Counted from the stretch's first letter, positions 34,902 through 47,645 are shown. The stretch: 64,000 nucleotides of DNA from Imbricaverruca yamaguchii (GCA_034440575.1 JAOTOL010001646.1:591501-655500); one strand, 5' to 3'. The notes: generated from the sequence alone by a model not told the origin. Numbers and translations are program-made.

Positions 34902-35984
34902 GAAGCTTCTTGAGATTACGCCCCTTCAAATTCTGAATTATGGATCCGTCATTCTCGCGGACGTCCAAACATCCTAACACTGCAGAAGATATAATCTCTG
35001 TGAACACCACCTGAAAACACTTGCAAGCCATTTGGACCACCACCGACAATCCATCAATTGCGAGCTGGCCTGGTCCGGGCCCTTGTTGAGCCTCCCCCCC
35101 TGGAATAATTTTCCGGGCCCACACCTGAACATGAACTCTGGAAACAACTCAAATAACCTGCATTGTGAATACACAATATTGTACTTGTTGGGCGACTGCC
35201 AATTAGCGACAAAGCACGTAGAATTGCGCTGCCACATCGCGCTGCCACATCGCGCTGCCACATCGCGCTGCCACATCGCGCTGCCGTCTGGACATGATCA
35301 TCTTAATCCTGCACCTTCGCGAAACTAAGTCACGTCGGGCCACTCGACCCCGTGACTCTTGCTCGGCTCGTCAGATGGCGCCAGTGGCCAGTGATCCACC
35401 TGCGATCTCATCTCTCAGCCTGCACTCTGCCAGTAGCAAGTTCAACCGACTGGTAGGAACAGAGGTTTCTTTCTGAAAGGGAATAGCTCTGGGCGAGCTT
35501 TTCTGGTTTGAGGAACCGTATATTTCCAGCACCTCCGGCATTGGAAGCTCTATAAACCAAGCCTTCCTCAATAAAATGTGTTTGGATTTAGAGATAGCTT
35601 CTTTATGTTCAACCGTGACGTTTTGGAGGGCCTTGACTTGGAGACACATCTGTTGGATTCGTCAGCATTTTATGTAATCTACATTGACCTACAGCATGCT
35701 CCTTCACTCATTTCACTGGTCTGCGTGATTTATAAGGTCAAGAGTGTCTCTGCTGTTTTTAGGTTAGTTTTTCATGCTGATTTCGAAAATGGCATCCGTT
35801 TTGCTCGATTAGCTCGATTTTTGAAATACGTTATTTCACTCATATGAACCAAAACATTGCTCTGACTGGTTTACTAGTGAATCCGACAGAAGCATAAATA
35901 AAGGTTTAAACTCGAAACAGATGAACCATAAGTGTATTCAGAGCGCATCCTACAGTACACACTACTGCGGAATAAATGGCCTTT
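34902..35984. other. Unassigned sequence with 14-bp tandem repeat
   Basis: 35228-35285 holds four copies of CGCGCTGCCACAT-type units. Nothing else is recognised. Confidence 0.5.
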
Positions 35985-37045
35985 TTAGGGACTTCCGACT
36001 GTGTTGAGCAGATGGGACACCCTCTTCAGGCACCAACGACAGTCCGCCAGAAAGTTCACATCCCACCGACCTTGGTAGCATTCTTCCATCACCCGTATGC
36101 CTTTGTGGAAGCGTTCTCCCTGCTCTTCACTGTAATCTCCACAGTTATCTGGAAAATAATCTAGATGGGACCTACGGAAGTGCACTTTTACAGACATTCG
36201 AGCACCAAGTTGCTGAAAACTATCCATCAACTCATCGACGACCTTCACGTATTCCGCACTTCTGTGGTTACCCAGGAAGTTGGTGATGATTGACTTCAAG
36301 GCCAGTCATGCAGAGAGCTCAGACTGTTCCAGACGTTCTTCGAATCGAATATCCTTCATGAGCTCCCTAATCTGAGGACCGTCGAATACACCAGCCTTCA
36401 GCTTCTCTTTGCTCACATAAGGAAATTTTTGTCACAAAAATGCAAATCCTCGTCCTTCTTTATCCAGTGCTTTCACAAATTTTTCGTCAAACCGAGTTTG
36501 ATATGGAGTGGTGGAAGTAGGATTTTCTGTGGTTCAACCAGGGGCGTGACTGCACGTTGTGGGAGCCAGGTTCAAGTGCATGCCTGGATGGCCAGTCGCG
36601 TTGTACATAGTGCTGTTTGTCAGCCCGACTGTCCTAGAGGCATAGAAAGCATGGATATTTCGTGTAGCCGCCCTGCAGGCCAAGGACGAGACCTGCTACC
36701 ATGAGGTCACCACAGATCAGCCAACCATGCTCTTTGAAGTTCAAAGCAGACAACAAAAGTTCCATGCTGTTATGCGTTTCCTCAGTTGCACGGAGTATCC
36801 AGCAGGAATCGACGCGAATTTATTGCCGTTGTTCAGAAGAACTGCCTTCAGGTTCCTTTTTGAGGAAATAAAAAAAACCCCCCCCCCCCCGGGGTTTTTT
36901 ATTCTTCCCCATTGCTTCTACTAGGCCCGCGATGTTGTTGCAGTAGACTAGAGAATGTTCTTCGTCGAAGGTAAAGTATTCTCTAAATTCTTCTTCGCGA
37001 TTCCGATACCAAAATAATATCGTTTCGGGCGCCAGCAAACGTTTC
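35985..37045 (-). pseudogene. Decayed transposon-type protein gene (invertebrate multicopy family)
   Basis: On the minus strand, successive blocks read APETILFWYRNREEEF (about 37038), SLVYCNNIAGLVEAMG, then GDL and GGYTKYPCFLCL blocks, LPPLHIKLGL, GPQIRELMKD, a stop codon in place of W near 36303, then NFLGNHRSAEYVKVVDEL, HLDYFPDNCGDYSEEQGERFH and DVNFLADCRWCLKR (near 36010). I recognise this order as a multicopy family in arthropod and cnidarian genomes, usually uncharacterised and probably transposon-borne. Several frame changes and a C12 run at about 36878-36890 break it. No ends or target duplication found. Confidence 0.72.
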
Positions 37046-38489
37046 TCGCGGAGCCGTGAACTCAGCAGCTGAGCAGATTCCTTGGAAAGTTCAGGTCCTT
37101 CGTTAGATCATTGAGCTCAGCTTGGTTGAACGGTATGCATATTTATACATCAGTGTGATGCATTGTTATCTTTGACGTAGTGTGACAACTTGGGATAATA
37201 AAAAAAAATGGATAATATTTTCGGATTCAGCACACGAAACTTGCATTAGGACAGCTGAGAAACTTCCGGACCTTTTGAAAAAAGAGTTTTTAAATGCAGG
37301 CCAGTGTTATTTATACATTTGATGTATTGTTTTGGTGTGGGAGATGGGAAAAAAGCTGATGCGCCCTAAAGCCCTAATAACTAACTTGGTGTGGGAGCAG
37401 GATTGAAGAGGAAGGCTCCTCCGCGAGCATTCATTTGTGCAATAGGTTAGGGCATGCGCTACACCCTGCACGTACCCTGCTGAAGCCGCTGTCACTCATG
37501 GTGTCACTGTGCGATATCTGCTGGGCTACGATGCTGATCTGCTGCCATCTGCGTTATCTGCTGGGCTATGATGCTGAGTGTCATATGACTATGGGCGAGA
37601 GTGTGTTCCCGGTATCCAGCAGGCCACTGTGATGAGCTAGCAGGCTTCCCCGGCCAGGTTGGGTCGGCAAGGTGAGGCCAGTGCCGGGAGAGGCGACTCA
37701 TTTGATTTAGTTTCCAGATGCACCCGCAATGGTAGCAGAGCAGATTGTAGTGTGTATGTCTCGTGATTCGATCATGCCAGCCGTGCTCCAGTGTGTCAGA
37801 GAGGACTGGTCAGAGTCCGGCAAACTGTTATCTCCAGAGTTTAGTCCATATAAGACCCGCTAGTGTTATATGGGCGTCCTGAACATTCGCCTGTCAGAAC
37901 ATTCTGAACATTTGCCTGTCTTGTGTTCTGAACATTCGCCAGTTAGAGTTGAATGTTCAGGATTGCTGTCTGCTGTGGGGCTCGCGAGTGATTATTCCGC
38001 CTCGCGGCAGACGGGGCAGATACTCGTCATCAGGTCGTCATCAGATTACTGCATGACGGCCACTGAGGTGAATCCCGAACAAAGCCATTCGCGCGAATGT
38101 ATGCATGGTGGCCGAATCTTGGCGTAGAGATCACGGCTATGTTTCAGAGAAATGTGACGTGTCAGGCGTAAATAGTGAGGTCGTCCGAAGCGCCGCAGGC
38201 ATCTATGGAAGTGTGGCCGACGGAACGTTCCTATGGGATCCACGTAGATTATGCGAGCCCTGAAGACGGATGGATGCTTTTCATCACCCAACCCTTTTCC
38301 AAGTGAATGGACGCATATCCTTCAAGGACCTGCACACCGCAGGTCACAATAGAACATTTTCGCACCTCGCTTGCTGTGAACTGCAGACAAGAATAGTATC
38401 TGGTGATGCACAGCGTTTCACGTATGATGCATTTACGGCTTTCTGCCGCCGCAATGACGTGGCACATTTGAGATCCCCTCTGTTGTGGA
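37046..38489. other. Unassigned, with short local duplications
   Basis: 37515-37580 repeats an ATCTGCTGGGCTA-GATGCTGA phrase twice. 37873-37957 repeats a CTGAACATTCGCC phrase three to four times. No gene is recognised. Confidence 0.4.
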
Positions 38490-39640
38490 TGGCCGGTGGT
38501 AGGCGACGTCACTAACTTCGATTTACTTGCTCAAGGCCTTCGACAGTACCAAGCACAGCGTCCTCGTTGCAAGGCTGCAATGGTATGGCATCAAACCTCA
38601 CTGGTTCGGGAGCTATCTGAAGGGCTGGAGGCATATTCCGAGGGCAATGCGCGGATCTCGTCTTCTGCTGTGAGCGCGCCCGGCCTGCCTGGCGGCACAG
38701 CCTACCCGCCGACCGGTGACCGGAGCGTGGTCCACCGCCTCGGGCGGTAACTGCCGCAAGGCGACCGGACCCGACACTGACACATCATTGGCTACCGCAC
38801 AGTGGATACCAAGCCTGCCACAGCCAACTGTGGTTGGCCGCTACACTCCCGTGTATGTGTGTTTGCATGCTTGACCCTGACAGGGGTGTCTGTGTGCTCA
38901 GGGACGTCGCCAGCAATACATCTCGGCACGAGACGCTCGCCTCTCAGAGTACCAGCTGGGCGACGACACAACACCTTTGGCGCGCGGAGTCCTTCCAGGC
39001 TCCATCACGCTCGTCAGCTAACGCACCATATCCTAGGAGGAGCACTCATCCCACGTTGTCAAAAAGTACAACTCCATCTTGTTCTGTCTAAAAAAATGTC
39101 ACAATCTCACACACGAAGCACACAAGCTCTTGATTCAGTCTCACATCTTCCCCCACATCCTGCATTGCCTCACTGTCTGGGGCGGGCCGCCCAATGTCAC
39201 CTCGGAAGAGTGCAGAAGGCGATTCATTTCGGGACTGTGATCGTCTCTGGGTGCTCGCCGTCGTGATCACATTTCGCCTGCAGTGGCAACGCTGGGCTGG
39301 CGTTGTGTCCGTGACCTCGTCACCCACCGCGACAACATCGCCGCGTTTAGAGTCATGAATTATCCGCAGGTCCTTGAGGCGATCCGTTCTCTGTTCAGTC
39401 GGCGGTCGGACGTCTCCCGCGCTCCAGCCGTGCGACGGTGACTGAGGCGCTGGAGCCACCGCCTTCCCGCCTCAGCACGTCACGCATAGCCTTCTCCTTC
39501 CGGGCAGCCTCGGCCTGGAACCCACTCTTCCTGCCGCCACCGCTTCTCGGACACGGGGCGAGTTCGTCGCGATGCTTCGCAACGACGTCTTTTAAAGTGA
39601 CTGCACGTGTTCGGTGCTTGATCTGCATATTGTTGCCTTA
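38490..39640 (+). mobile_element. Non-LTR retrotransposon fragment (RT motif A and C-terminus)
   Basis: Near 38515, FDLLKAFDSTKHSVLV then LQWYGIKPHWFGSYL is the reverse transcriptase motif A region (F-D-KAFD). From 39060 to 39640 the frames give the usual C-terminal segment: KKYNSILF, FPHILHCLTVWG, LRDLV-HR and RLSTSRIAFSFRAASAWN. Frameshifts and stops are frequent, and motifs B and C are missing between the two parts. Confidence 0.75.
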
Positions 39641-39719
39641 CTGCTTCCATTTTGCTCATGCTTGTGAAGTGTTGTATGTATCTGACTGCAATCTGACTCA
39701 AACGAAATATTGACCTATA

Positions 39720-40000
39720 TTATGGAATTTATTTCTTAACTTCGCAAATACAAAAGACAAAACTTCCGGTCCCATTGTGCTCCTGAATGAACTCGCTGAG
39801 TTGCTGATGTACGGTCGCATTATCTCTTACGCTGATGACACTCTCGTGGGTCGGACCAGGCCCTCTCCTACGAGCAAACTCTTCATTCCCGAAACTTAGG
39901 CTGGCTCAGGCCATTTGCGAGCCTCGAGCATGGTTGAAAGCAACTTCTCGGAAAATGCGCAACAGAAAAAAAACTAAGGTGATCATTCCGAGAACGATAC
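39720..40000 (+). mobile_element. Non-LTR RT fragment with YADD motif
   Basis: LNELAELLMYGRIISYADDTLV, with YADD at 39828-39839, is RT motif C with its lead-in. A KTKV block follows near 39970. It lies downstream of a C-terminal segment, so either two copies abut or one was rearranged. Confidence 0.75.
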
Positions 40001-41349
40001 ATTATTTTTTAAAAATAAGCAACCAGTATGTCTTCCGATTGCAACAGCGCGCCTACAACCACATTATAGCGAATACAAATCATGCTATCATTCTTCAACT
40101 GTCTCTCCATTAAACTGTCCTTCAACTGTCTCTTCAACATTCTTCAATGGGAGGAGTATATGTTTAAGGTCGTTAAAAATGGTATCTTCCCCTTTACAGA
40201 CTTAGCCTGAATGGACCGTTTTGGCTCTTTCTAAGTCTGAACAATTCATGACTTCATGACTTTAAGTGGGACGGAATATTGTGCTCACATTATCGCTTTC
40301 GGCACCACTTTTCCCAATAATTTATATAGCAACTGTTCTAGGAATGCGTGTGTTCACATGTTGCTTACGATCTCTCCGTGTGGGTTCGTGTGACCGGGTG
40401 TCAGTTAAATTGCATAAATGCTTAGTTACTAACGCAGCGACGTACCCTGCGTGCAATGCGTTCTACCTCTGCTGATCGACTTCATCCCTAGGGTGTATGT
40501 TGTCGGCTGCCCAGCGAAGTTTTTCGTATTGCGCTGCTGTGGAATGGAGTCGTGTGCCTTCGGACGCTGCCTCTGCTAAATTTGTGCCTACTTTTGGGTG
40601 CTGCACTTAACGTAGGTGCCTCTCGTCCTCTTAGAACTAAGATATTTTGTGCGTGTGTCGTATTCATTGTACGGGTTCTGACGTCTTGATTATGCATTTT
40701 ATTTCAAATGCTTTTACCCGTCGACGGATGTCGATGTGGTATGTTTCGAAAAGCCGTTTTATGTGGATGATATCAATACACAGGCAAAGTCATCGCATCT
40801 TCCCCACTCTCCACCACTGGCGAAGACAAGTTTTCGAACTTGGAGATCCCAGAGCTGTCGCTCTGCATAATTTCGGAGGGAAACTTCCCCAACTATTGAA
40901 TTGCATCCCTTCCAATGTTAAATTATCCCTCCCCACTCAACAAAAGAGTTTGGACTAAAAAGCTAAGAATGCACAAGACCGAATCTTCTTTGAGTCTTCG
41001 GTAGCAGTCCGAAGACCTCAAGTTATCTCGAATGAACGCGATATGCCGACCTATACTGTGCTAGGTGACATGGTGTGCCAGACATGTTCCGTGTTGTGCG
41101 TGTCAAATGAACTTGATCGTTGTCCTGAAACGACCCCCCTGGATATTCAATGCATTCTGGGCTCAAGTGACATGCACAAATATGCTTCCTGGGTCTAATC
41201 CTACATTTGTAGGGGTTGAAACCCCTAACAGACGCAAAATCCAGCGACGTTCTATTCACACGCATATGCATGCACATACAACGTGCAACACGTGGTACCC
41301 ACGTGGAGTCCCGAGCAAGCTCACTCCCCCTCCTAATCCATGCTAATCA
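40001..41349. other. Unassigned sequence
   Basis: No gene, RNA or repeat family recognised. Confidence 0.3.
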
Positions 41350-41815
41350 CCCAGTCCTGCTAATAACGGTCGGGCGGCTCCTTTTCGGCGGTCAGGACCG
41401 ATCGTGTGCACGGGCGCCCAGGAGGATGATCGGCGACCCGAGGAGGAGCCCACCTCGCCCGGCACCACCCGACCTCACTTCCCGCCGAGCAGAGCCAGTT
41501 GTGCCGGTCAGCCGCCACCCGCCCATCCATCACGTGCCCTCTCCAGGCTGTCGGCACCCTCAGCGGGCTCATGACGAGCCGCTGATCAGCGGTCGGGCCA
41601 AATCCGCCGCTAAACGACGGCGGCCCCCGTCCTTTGAAGACGGCTGTGCGTCTGGACCCCGCCCGGCCGGGCGTCGACAGCGGCGCCCCGCCGGCCGTGG
41701 CCCGACGCGGTCACTGTTCCCAGGCCCGACCCCGCACCCCTCCCCTTCCGGCGCACGGCCGCAGCACCGGCGAGCCGCCCACGCTCCGTGTGTCCGGCTG
41801 GTGCTAGTTAGTGAA
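41350..41815. promoter_or_regulatory. GC-rich island
   Basis: CpG-rich with long accidental frames. I see few AT-rich sites here, so it may be a simple unmethylated island rather than an enhancer. Confidence 0.3.
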
Positions 41816-41846
41816 ATCGTGCACCCACACAGCACTTACATACGCG

Positions 41847-41959
<113 letters not shown>

Positions 41960-42154
41960 CGTTTCACGCTTCAAAGCTCATATTTCATCATTGGGAGTGA
42001 CTTGTGGGAAGTGCCCAAAAGCTGCCGTGATGAAGATTAAATTGACACATGGAAGTGATTGCAACACAATGTCTGTACCTCCTTTCCGCCCTGTCACTCC
42101 TGAAAACTAAGCAAAAGAGACAATAGGAAAGGTAATGACACAAAGGGCAGCGAC

Positions 42155-42993
42155 CTAGCCCGCGCCGTCTCGGTGGAGGTGGGGTGTGGGGGGTTCAACC
42201 ACCCCTCTCAGGTTTTTCGCGGATAGCGAAAGAAAGAAGGCGCAGCAGAGCGCGCCGAAATTTGGCATACCTTTTCCCATATAAATTTGGTATATGGTGT
42301 CAAACTTTTGAAGTCACGTCATTTAGGGTCAACGAGTTAGTCAAGGTCAAGTGAGGCCACCTCCAAAAAAAGTTCAACCAGTCGTCACGCTTTAACGGAT
42401 ACAGATATTTTATTTAAACTTTGAGCGTTTCCTTATCTTTAAGGATGCAACAAAACGCACGAGAGGAATTTTTATTTTTCCGTTTTTGATTGCTTATTGA
42501 TTTTGCATAATGCCTATTAGGTTCGATTTGAAGATTCTGGCTAAAGTAAGCTTTTTTATCAGCGTAAGTTGACTTCGAACAACGTTTTTCTCTCCGCTCT
42601 ACCTATTAGGCAAGGAAAACCAAAGAAAACTTGAAGACTGAAAAAAATAAATTTCAAAAATAAAATCTTGTTTTTGGGTATCAAAATATGTGTGGTACCG
42701 GTCGATTTCACTGTCCTTTTCTGATTCAAATATTTTGTTTTTCAAATGTCCCCAAAAATGAACTCCCAGGCCAAAACATGATTAAGTCGTGAAAATCTAG
42801 GCCCCCTAGTGACGTCACTTTTGGGGGATTTTTGAGGGGAGGGGTGTCGGACCCTACTCGTCAAGCGCTTTCCGATGACACCTCTTTCGTTTTCGTGCGT
42901 CGTTTAGTTTGGATATTAGAGAGGGGATCCTATCAACCCTCCCCCCGAGACGGGGTGTGAGGATCTAACCGGAGAGAACTAGTACAGGGCTAG
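42155..42993 (+). mobile_element. TTAA-type MITE, full copy 2
   Basis: Flanked by CTAG on both sides (42155-42158 and 42990-42993). The ends CCCGCGCCGTCTCGG and, reversed, CCCTGTACT match the family. Its length equals copy 1 within a few bases. No coding capacity. Contains AGGTCA-AGTG-AGGCCA (42344-42359), a one-mismatch DR4. Confidence 0.88.
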
Positions 42994-43399
42994 TACAGAA
43001 AATCGTGTCTGCGAAAATGTGCGAACCAAATCCTGCCAAATTTTTCTGTGCGTTATGTACCTTAGGCGCGTCGGAATGTATATGTGATGTGTTGTTCTGC
43101 TATGCGTTGTTTTCTCTGGAATGTTTTTATCGATACGCTTCGTCTTCCATCTGTGTTCAATTTAATGCTTATATTTCTTAATTCGTGGCTTATTATTAAC
43201 CGTGCATTCCGTGTCTTGTTAATCGAGTTGGCAGGACTTACTGACTTGATTCAATCTGTCCTACACTGTTGATTGGCGGTGAGCTCAATATTGACTGCGA
43301 GGCCCAGCGGAGTTCTCGAGTCTCGGCATTCCAAAGCCAGTTGGAACCCGTATGTATTTCCGAAGGCCAAGCCACTAAATGGGTAGCAGACTTTGAAAA
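42994..43399. other. Unassigned sequence
   Basis: Nothing recognised. Confidence 0.3.
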
Positions 43400-43625
43400 A
43401 ATATGACCCAACATGAGCTGGATTGGCCGGAATGCCTAACCTCGACGTGGCGACCACTCTCATCGCGGGTGATTTGGGGGTTGTTCCCAACATGGGCTGG
43501 ATTGGCCGGAATGGCTCACCTTGACTTCTCCAGGACTCATTGGCCCAACATGACCCATCATGAGTTGGAGTGACCAGAATGGCTAACCTTTAGGTGGCCA
43601 GGTCTCATCGGTTCGACATGGGACA
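43400..43625. repeat. Degenerate tandem repeat, about 60-65 bp unit, about 4 copies
   Basis: Repeated CCCAACATGRGCTGGATTGG, CCGGAATGSCTMACCT and TGGCCA blocks. Confidence 0.7.
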
Positions 43626-44045
43626 CATCCATGGCTGGAAATACAGAGTGAGTCGGGGGGGGGGAGGGTAGAGTGGACGTCTGCCTCCTGATTCGGTACC
43701 TTGCGATTTTTTTCATTTTCAATTTCAATTGCATACCCATACGTTCCAGAAGGTTAGCAATGCGTGATGTGCCAGATCTAAATCTATGTTGAGTATCCCT
43801 TAAAAGGTTATAACTATCAAGATGAGTCTAAACATTCTCTTTCACAATTTTTTTTCATAACGTTTAAAAAAAGGTTCAGCTAGCTAAAGTTAAGTTTTCC
43901 ACAGAGTTTGTGTTATCCATTTTGAGAATTAGTCATAGCATTATTCCAACCATCAGGTACCTACTTCGAAACATTGAAAAGACCGCATGAAAATGAGACC
44001 TGGAGTAACTACTGAATCTAGAGTACACTAATCAATTTCTAGCGT
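43626..44045. other. Unassigned sequence
   Basis: A G-run lies at 43657-43665. Nothing else is recognised. Confidence 0.3.
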
Positions 44046-44053
44046 ATATATAT

Positions 44054-46100
44054 TAGCCTGTGTCGAGAATTTCCAAAGTGGTGTTATCAAAAACGGCTAC
44101 TGTTTTTATTCTGCCTTGATATGTGCCGAAAAATTTTGCATACAAATTAGATCGCTGGGTAATCGGCATTTTTCTCAAAATGCGTTTGAAAAAGAATCTG
44201 TTTTCGGCATTCGGCGCCATATTGGCTGTGAGAACCAATCCAGATAAGTATGTCAAATATTACCTCTTTCTGATCGTCTCGACGAGCTGAGTCGATTGAA
44301 ACAAAGCAAGATCCTGGAAAAATCTATAGTTAAGAAAATATCGGATATCTTATGTCTTCTAATACACCAGCAAATGTCCATTTTGAGGCATACAAGGAAC
44401 TCTGAGGCTTAAAAAAGCAAAAATCATGATACAGCCGCAGCTTCTGTGCTGACTCATTTCAAGACTTCAGCTTCACTCACCGGGCATAGAAATATAGACA
44501 AAGCTTGATATTTATTCGCTGTTTGAGCTTCATAGCAGCATGATGTTATAATAAAAAAAAAATTAAAAAATTTTTTTTAATGCACTTCAGACGAAATACA
44601 TAGGTTGTAAATATTTCATGCCTTTTTTTATTCTGGCACGTACTAGTGTACGTGTCAGATCATGGCCTGGGAGACGCTGCATGCAAAAACCTCCGGCGTA
44701 TCATTAAATTAATTGTGGGGGTTTAGTATCCGATGTGGTTTCGCGCGAAGGTGCAGCACAACTGGCTGGATAGGCCGCGGCATGTGCTGCGCCAGCTGCA
44801 GCTCACTCAGCTGCAGCATGGGGAAATCGTGAGTATCGTGATGCCGTACCTCCACTCCATGCCTGGTATGCTCACAGTGAAATGGTGCTCCGGACACTTT
44901 TCTATAGCGATGACAGAGCAGAGCGCCAGTTCGCTGTTGAACGTATCAGGTGCATCCGCGGCAAAAATGAGCGTGTAGACCCCAGCGTCCGTCCCAGGAA
45001 AATTCCGAGACTAAATGAGACCGCGGAGAGCCTGCAGGAGTTGATATCCTGGGACCGCGCCTTCGAACCGGCCCTCACGTGCCGCACGCCAAGCGCCGAA
45101 CTTGATGGCTATGTGAACATGTCAATGGCAGTTTCACAGTTTCCTGTGCACGGTCAGTCAGTTGAACGATGCGTGAAACAGGTGTTGCTAACTGCAAAAA
45201 CCGTGTACGGGAAGGAGAGGAGGGACGGCTACATCCGGGCTGGTTACATGCACCGGCAGCTTTTGCCCATGCTAACAAATAAGAGGGACGTGGAGAATAT
45301 GCTGAAACGACTGTGAGTTTCATTCCAGATAGAACTGGGGTGCTTTATGCCGTCCAGTCAATTGTGCTCCGCTCCTTCGCGCGACGTTTGCCTTTGATAT
45401 ATTAGTGTTCACTAATTGATGTCTGACATGTGTCCCTTTGGGAAAAAATAGGCATCGACGGTCCCATGGTGATCGCGGCGAATTTCGATAATCACGGCGA
45501 ATTTTAACCATTTTTATCACAAACGTATCTGATTTTCGTCTGACGTGATGTGGAAAGGCTATCTGAATGTCTCAACATGCAACGAACAAATAGGTATTTG
45601 GTATGTGATGCATATGCGTACAAAGCAGCCTCCCTCGATCATGCTGCTATGTGGTTCAAGCGGCGAATAAATATGAAGCTTTGTCTATACATATTTATAT
45701 GCCCAGTGAGTGCTGCTGAAGTCTTCAAATGAATAAGTGCAGAAACCGCGGATGTATCATTATTTTTACTTATTTAAACCTCAGAGCTCCTTGTATGCCA
45801 TGAAATGGACATTTCATGTCGATTTTTCGACAGTACTGCGTTCTTTAAAACGACTCAACACGTCGAAACGATCAAAATGGGATACTATTCTGTATGAGAC
45901 CCACTCATCTGGATTAGTTCTCACAGCCAATATGTCGCCTAATGCCGAAAACAGAGTTCTTTTCAAACGCATTTTGAGAAAAAATGTAATTTGCTCAGCG
46001 ATCTAATTTGTATGCTAAATTGTTAGGCACATATCAAGGCAAAATAAAAACAGTAGCCCTTTTTTGATGACAGGACTTTGACAATTCTCGACACAGGCTA
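44054..46100 (+). mobile_element. 2.05-kb DNA transposon derivative with about 0.5-kb inverted ends
   Basis: Left end TAGCCTGTGTCGAGAA (44054) and right end TTCTCGACACAGGCTA (to 46100) begin inverted repeats of roughly 0.47-0.49 kb (44054-44545 and 45635-46100). The flanks ATATATAT and ATATATGT could be an 8-bp target duplication, but they are low complexity. Between the ends is only the C-terminal third of a transposase-like gene, so this is an internally deleted copy. Confidence 0.82.
44830..45316 (+). pseudogene. C-terminal part of a transposase-like protein
   Basis: The frame of 44882-45316, also open just upstream (WYAHSEMVLRTLF), reads DDRAERQFAVERI, PRKIPRLNETAESLQELISW, FEPALTCRTPS, then PVHGQSVERCVKQVLLTA, GKERRDGYIR and LLPMLTNKRDVENML, ending at TGA. 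I recognise the order (hydrophobic WYAH-E, P-LN, FEP-LT, H-Q-VERCVK, RDG-I) from an uncharacterised multicopy family in invertebrates that I take to be transposase C-termini. The 5' two thirds are gone. Confidence 0.65.
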
Positions 46101-46111
46101 ATATATGTATG

Positions 46112-46739
46112 CCATTAGTTTCTGCGTCTCCATGTGGCCTCATTTCGTGCAGCTGAGTTTCTACAGCTTCTGCAGTTATAGTAAGATTTTCTAACTTATG
46201 GCCCGCCATAGCATAGCGTTCAATGTTTTCACATTCACTTGAGTCATCTGCAGTAAAGTGTGCGGATAATTGCTTGCGTAGGGATCTCATCTAACTCATC
46301 TTATCATGATTATCAGCCTGTATTTCACCAGCTTCCTTAAATGGCCGGACAATGCATGATATTGAACTTGGCTGAAGTTGAAAAACGTCCCAACATTTCC
46401 CGCCGAACAGTCGCTAATTTAATTTCGGCCAGTATTTTAGTCCGTGGCGGATCCAGATATTATCGTGGGGTATGCACGCGTCTGGAGGTCAGCCACTACG
46501 AAAGTAATTGAAGGGCCCTTCGGCTGAAAACCCGTTGAGCATGGTAGGGGGGGAGGTACAGTCAAGCCTTCCCGGAGGGGCGCTCTCCCCCGAAAGGAGA
46601 ACCTTCCATGGGGCCGCACATGTCTCCCAGTGATTCCTGCACCCGCCACTGATTTTAGATGTCTTACACACATAGCTCTGTTTCTCGCTATCACGTACGC
46701 CCCCAGTCAAGCTTCAGACTTAAGGTCTAGTCAGAACTA
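46112..46739. other. Unassigned, transposon-like debris
   Basis: 46440-46640 resembles the non-coding margins of repeated elements, but I cannot assign a family. Confidence 0.3.
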
Positions 46740-46965
46740 ATTTTTTTCAAGCCTGTATCGTTAAAACCAGGGATTGCTTTACTTCCCCTGTCAGCCACGA
46801 AGGACGTCTCATCTTATTCATTCTGATTTGCCTACTTGCAATGAACCTATCCTGACCTTGAAATAGTTTTCCTTTTATGGTTTCCCACACTTGATATGCA
46901 TCTGAGCCCTGACAATAACGGTTCACAATGTAATTCGCCCAGAAAGATTCTGAACTGCTCATACT
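46740..46965 (-). mobile_element. CR1-like non-LTR fragment (endonuclease-RT linker)
   Basis: The minus-strand frame gives DAYQVWETIKGKLFQGQDRF then MRRPSWLTGEVKQSL. This is the same linker seen at 1300-1440, where DAYEMWTMIKDSYF and HPSWLTRE occur. It is truncated on both sides. Confidence 0.72.
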
Positions 46966-47317
46966 ACCCTAGAGCTAAATTGGGACTCAGTGTCCCGTTG
47001 TTCCTCTCTCCGGGTGCTCTCAGATCAGGTCGTCACTCCAGTGCCCTTTTCAGGGTCAAATGACGTCATCGACTTCGGATGACCTTATTCGAAACAATAT
47101 GAATTTTAGCGCATGCCCTAAGTCATAAAGACGAATTCAACGACTATTTTAACCTTAAGAAGTCCAAAGAAGTAATGTGCAAATTTCTACAAGTCGTCGC
47201 CCGGCGTATACCGCGACGGGCGACATGACCTGACCTGTTAACGATGCCAGGTATGCGGTGAAGTAATGTGTCGAGAGATTTGTGAGAACCTAATGCCCTG
47301 GTGGTGCTCTGGCAATC
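46966..47317. other. Unassigned, with a small hairpin
   Basis: GTCGCCCG (47196-47203) pairs with CGGGCGAC (47217-47224) around a 13-base loop. No other feature. Confidence 0.4.
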
Positions 47318-47645
47318 AGTTGGTACTTCTACGTTACACTCTGGTGATACTCTGGTGATACTCTGGTCATCAGTTGGCAGCTATACGTTATACTCTTGTG
47401 ATACTCTGGTGATGCTCTGGTGATGCCCTGGTGATACTCTGGTGATACCCTGTTGATACTCTGGTCAGTCATCAGTTGGCAGTTATACGTTATACTCTGG
47501 TGATACTCTGGTAATACTCTGGTGATACTCTGGTGATACTCTGTTGATACTCTGGTCATCAGTTGGCAGCTATACGTTATACTCTGGTGATACTCTAGTG
47601 ATGTTCTGGTGATAATCTGGCCATCAGTTGGCAGCTCTACGTTAC
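47318..47645. repeat. 11-bp repeat in higher-order array
   Basis: GATACTCTGGT units (11 bp) repeat many times and are punctuated by CATCAGTTGGCAGCTATACG blocks about every 50-100 bases (near 47318, 47369, 47470, 47560 and 47622). Confidence 0.9.
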
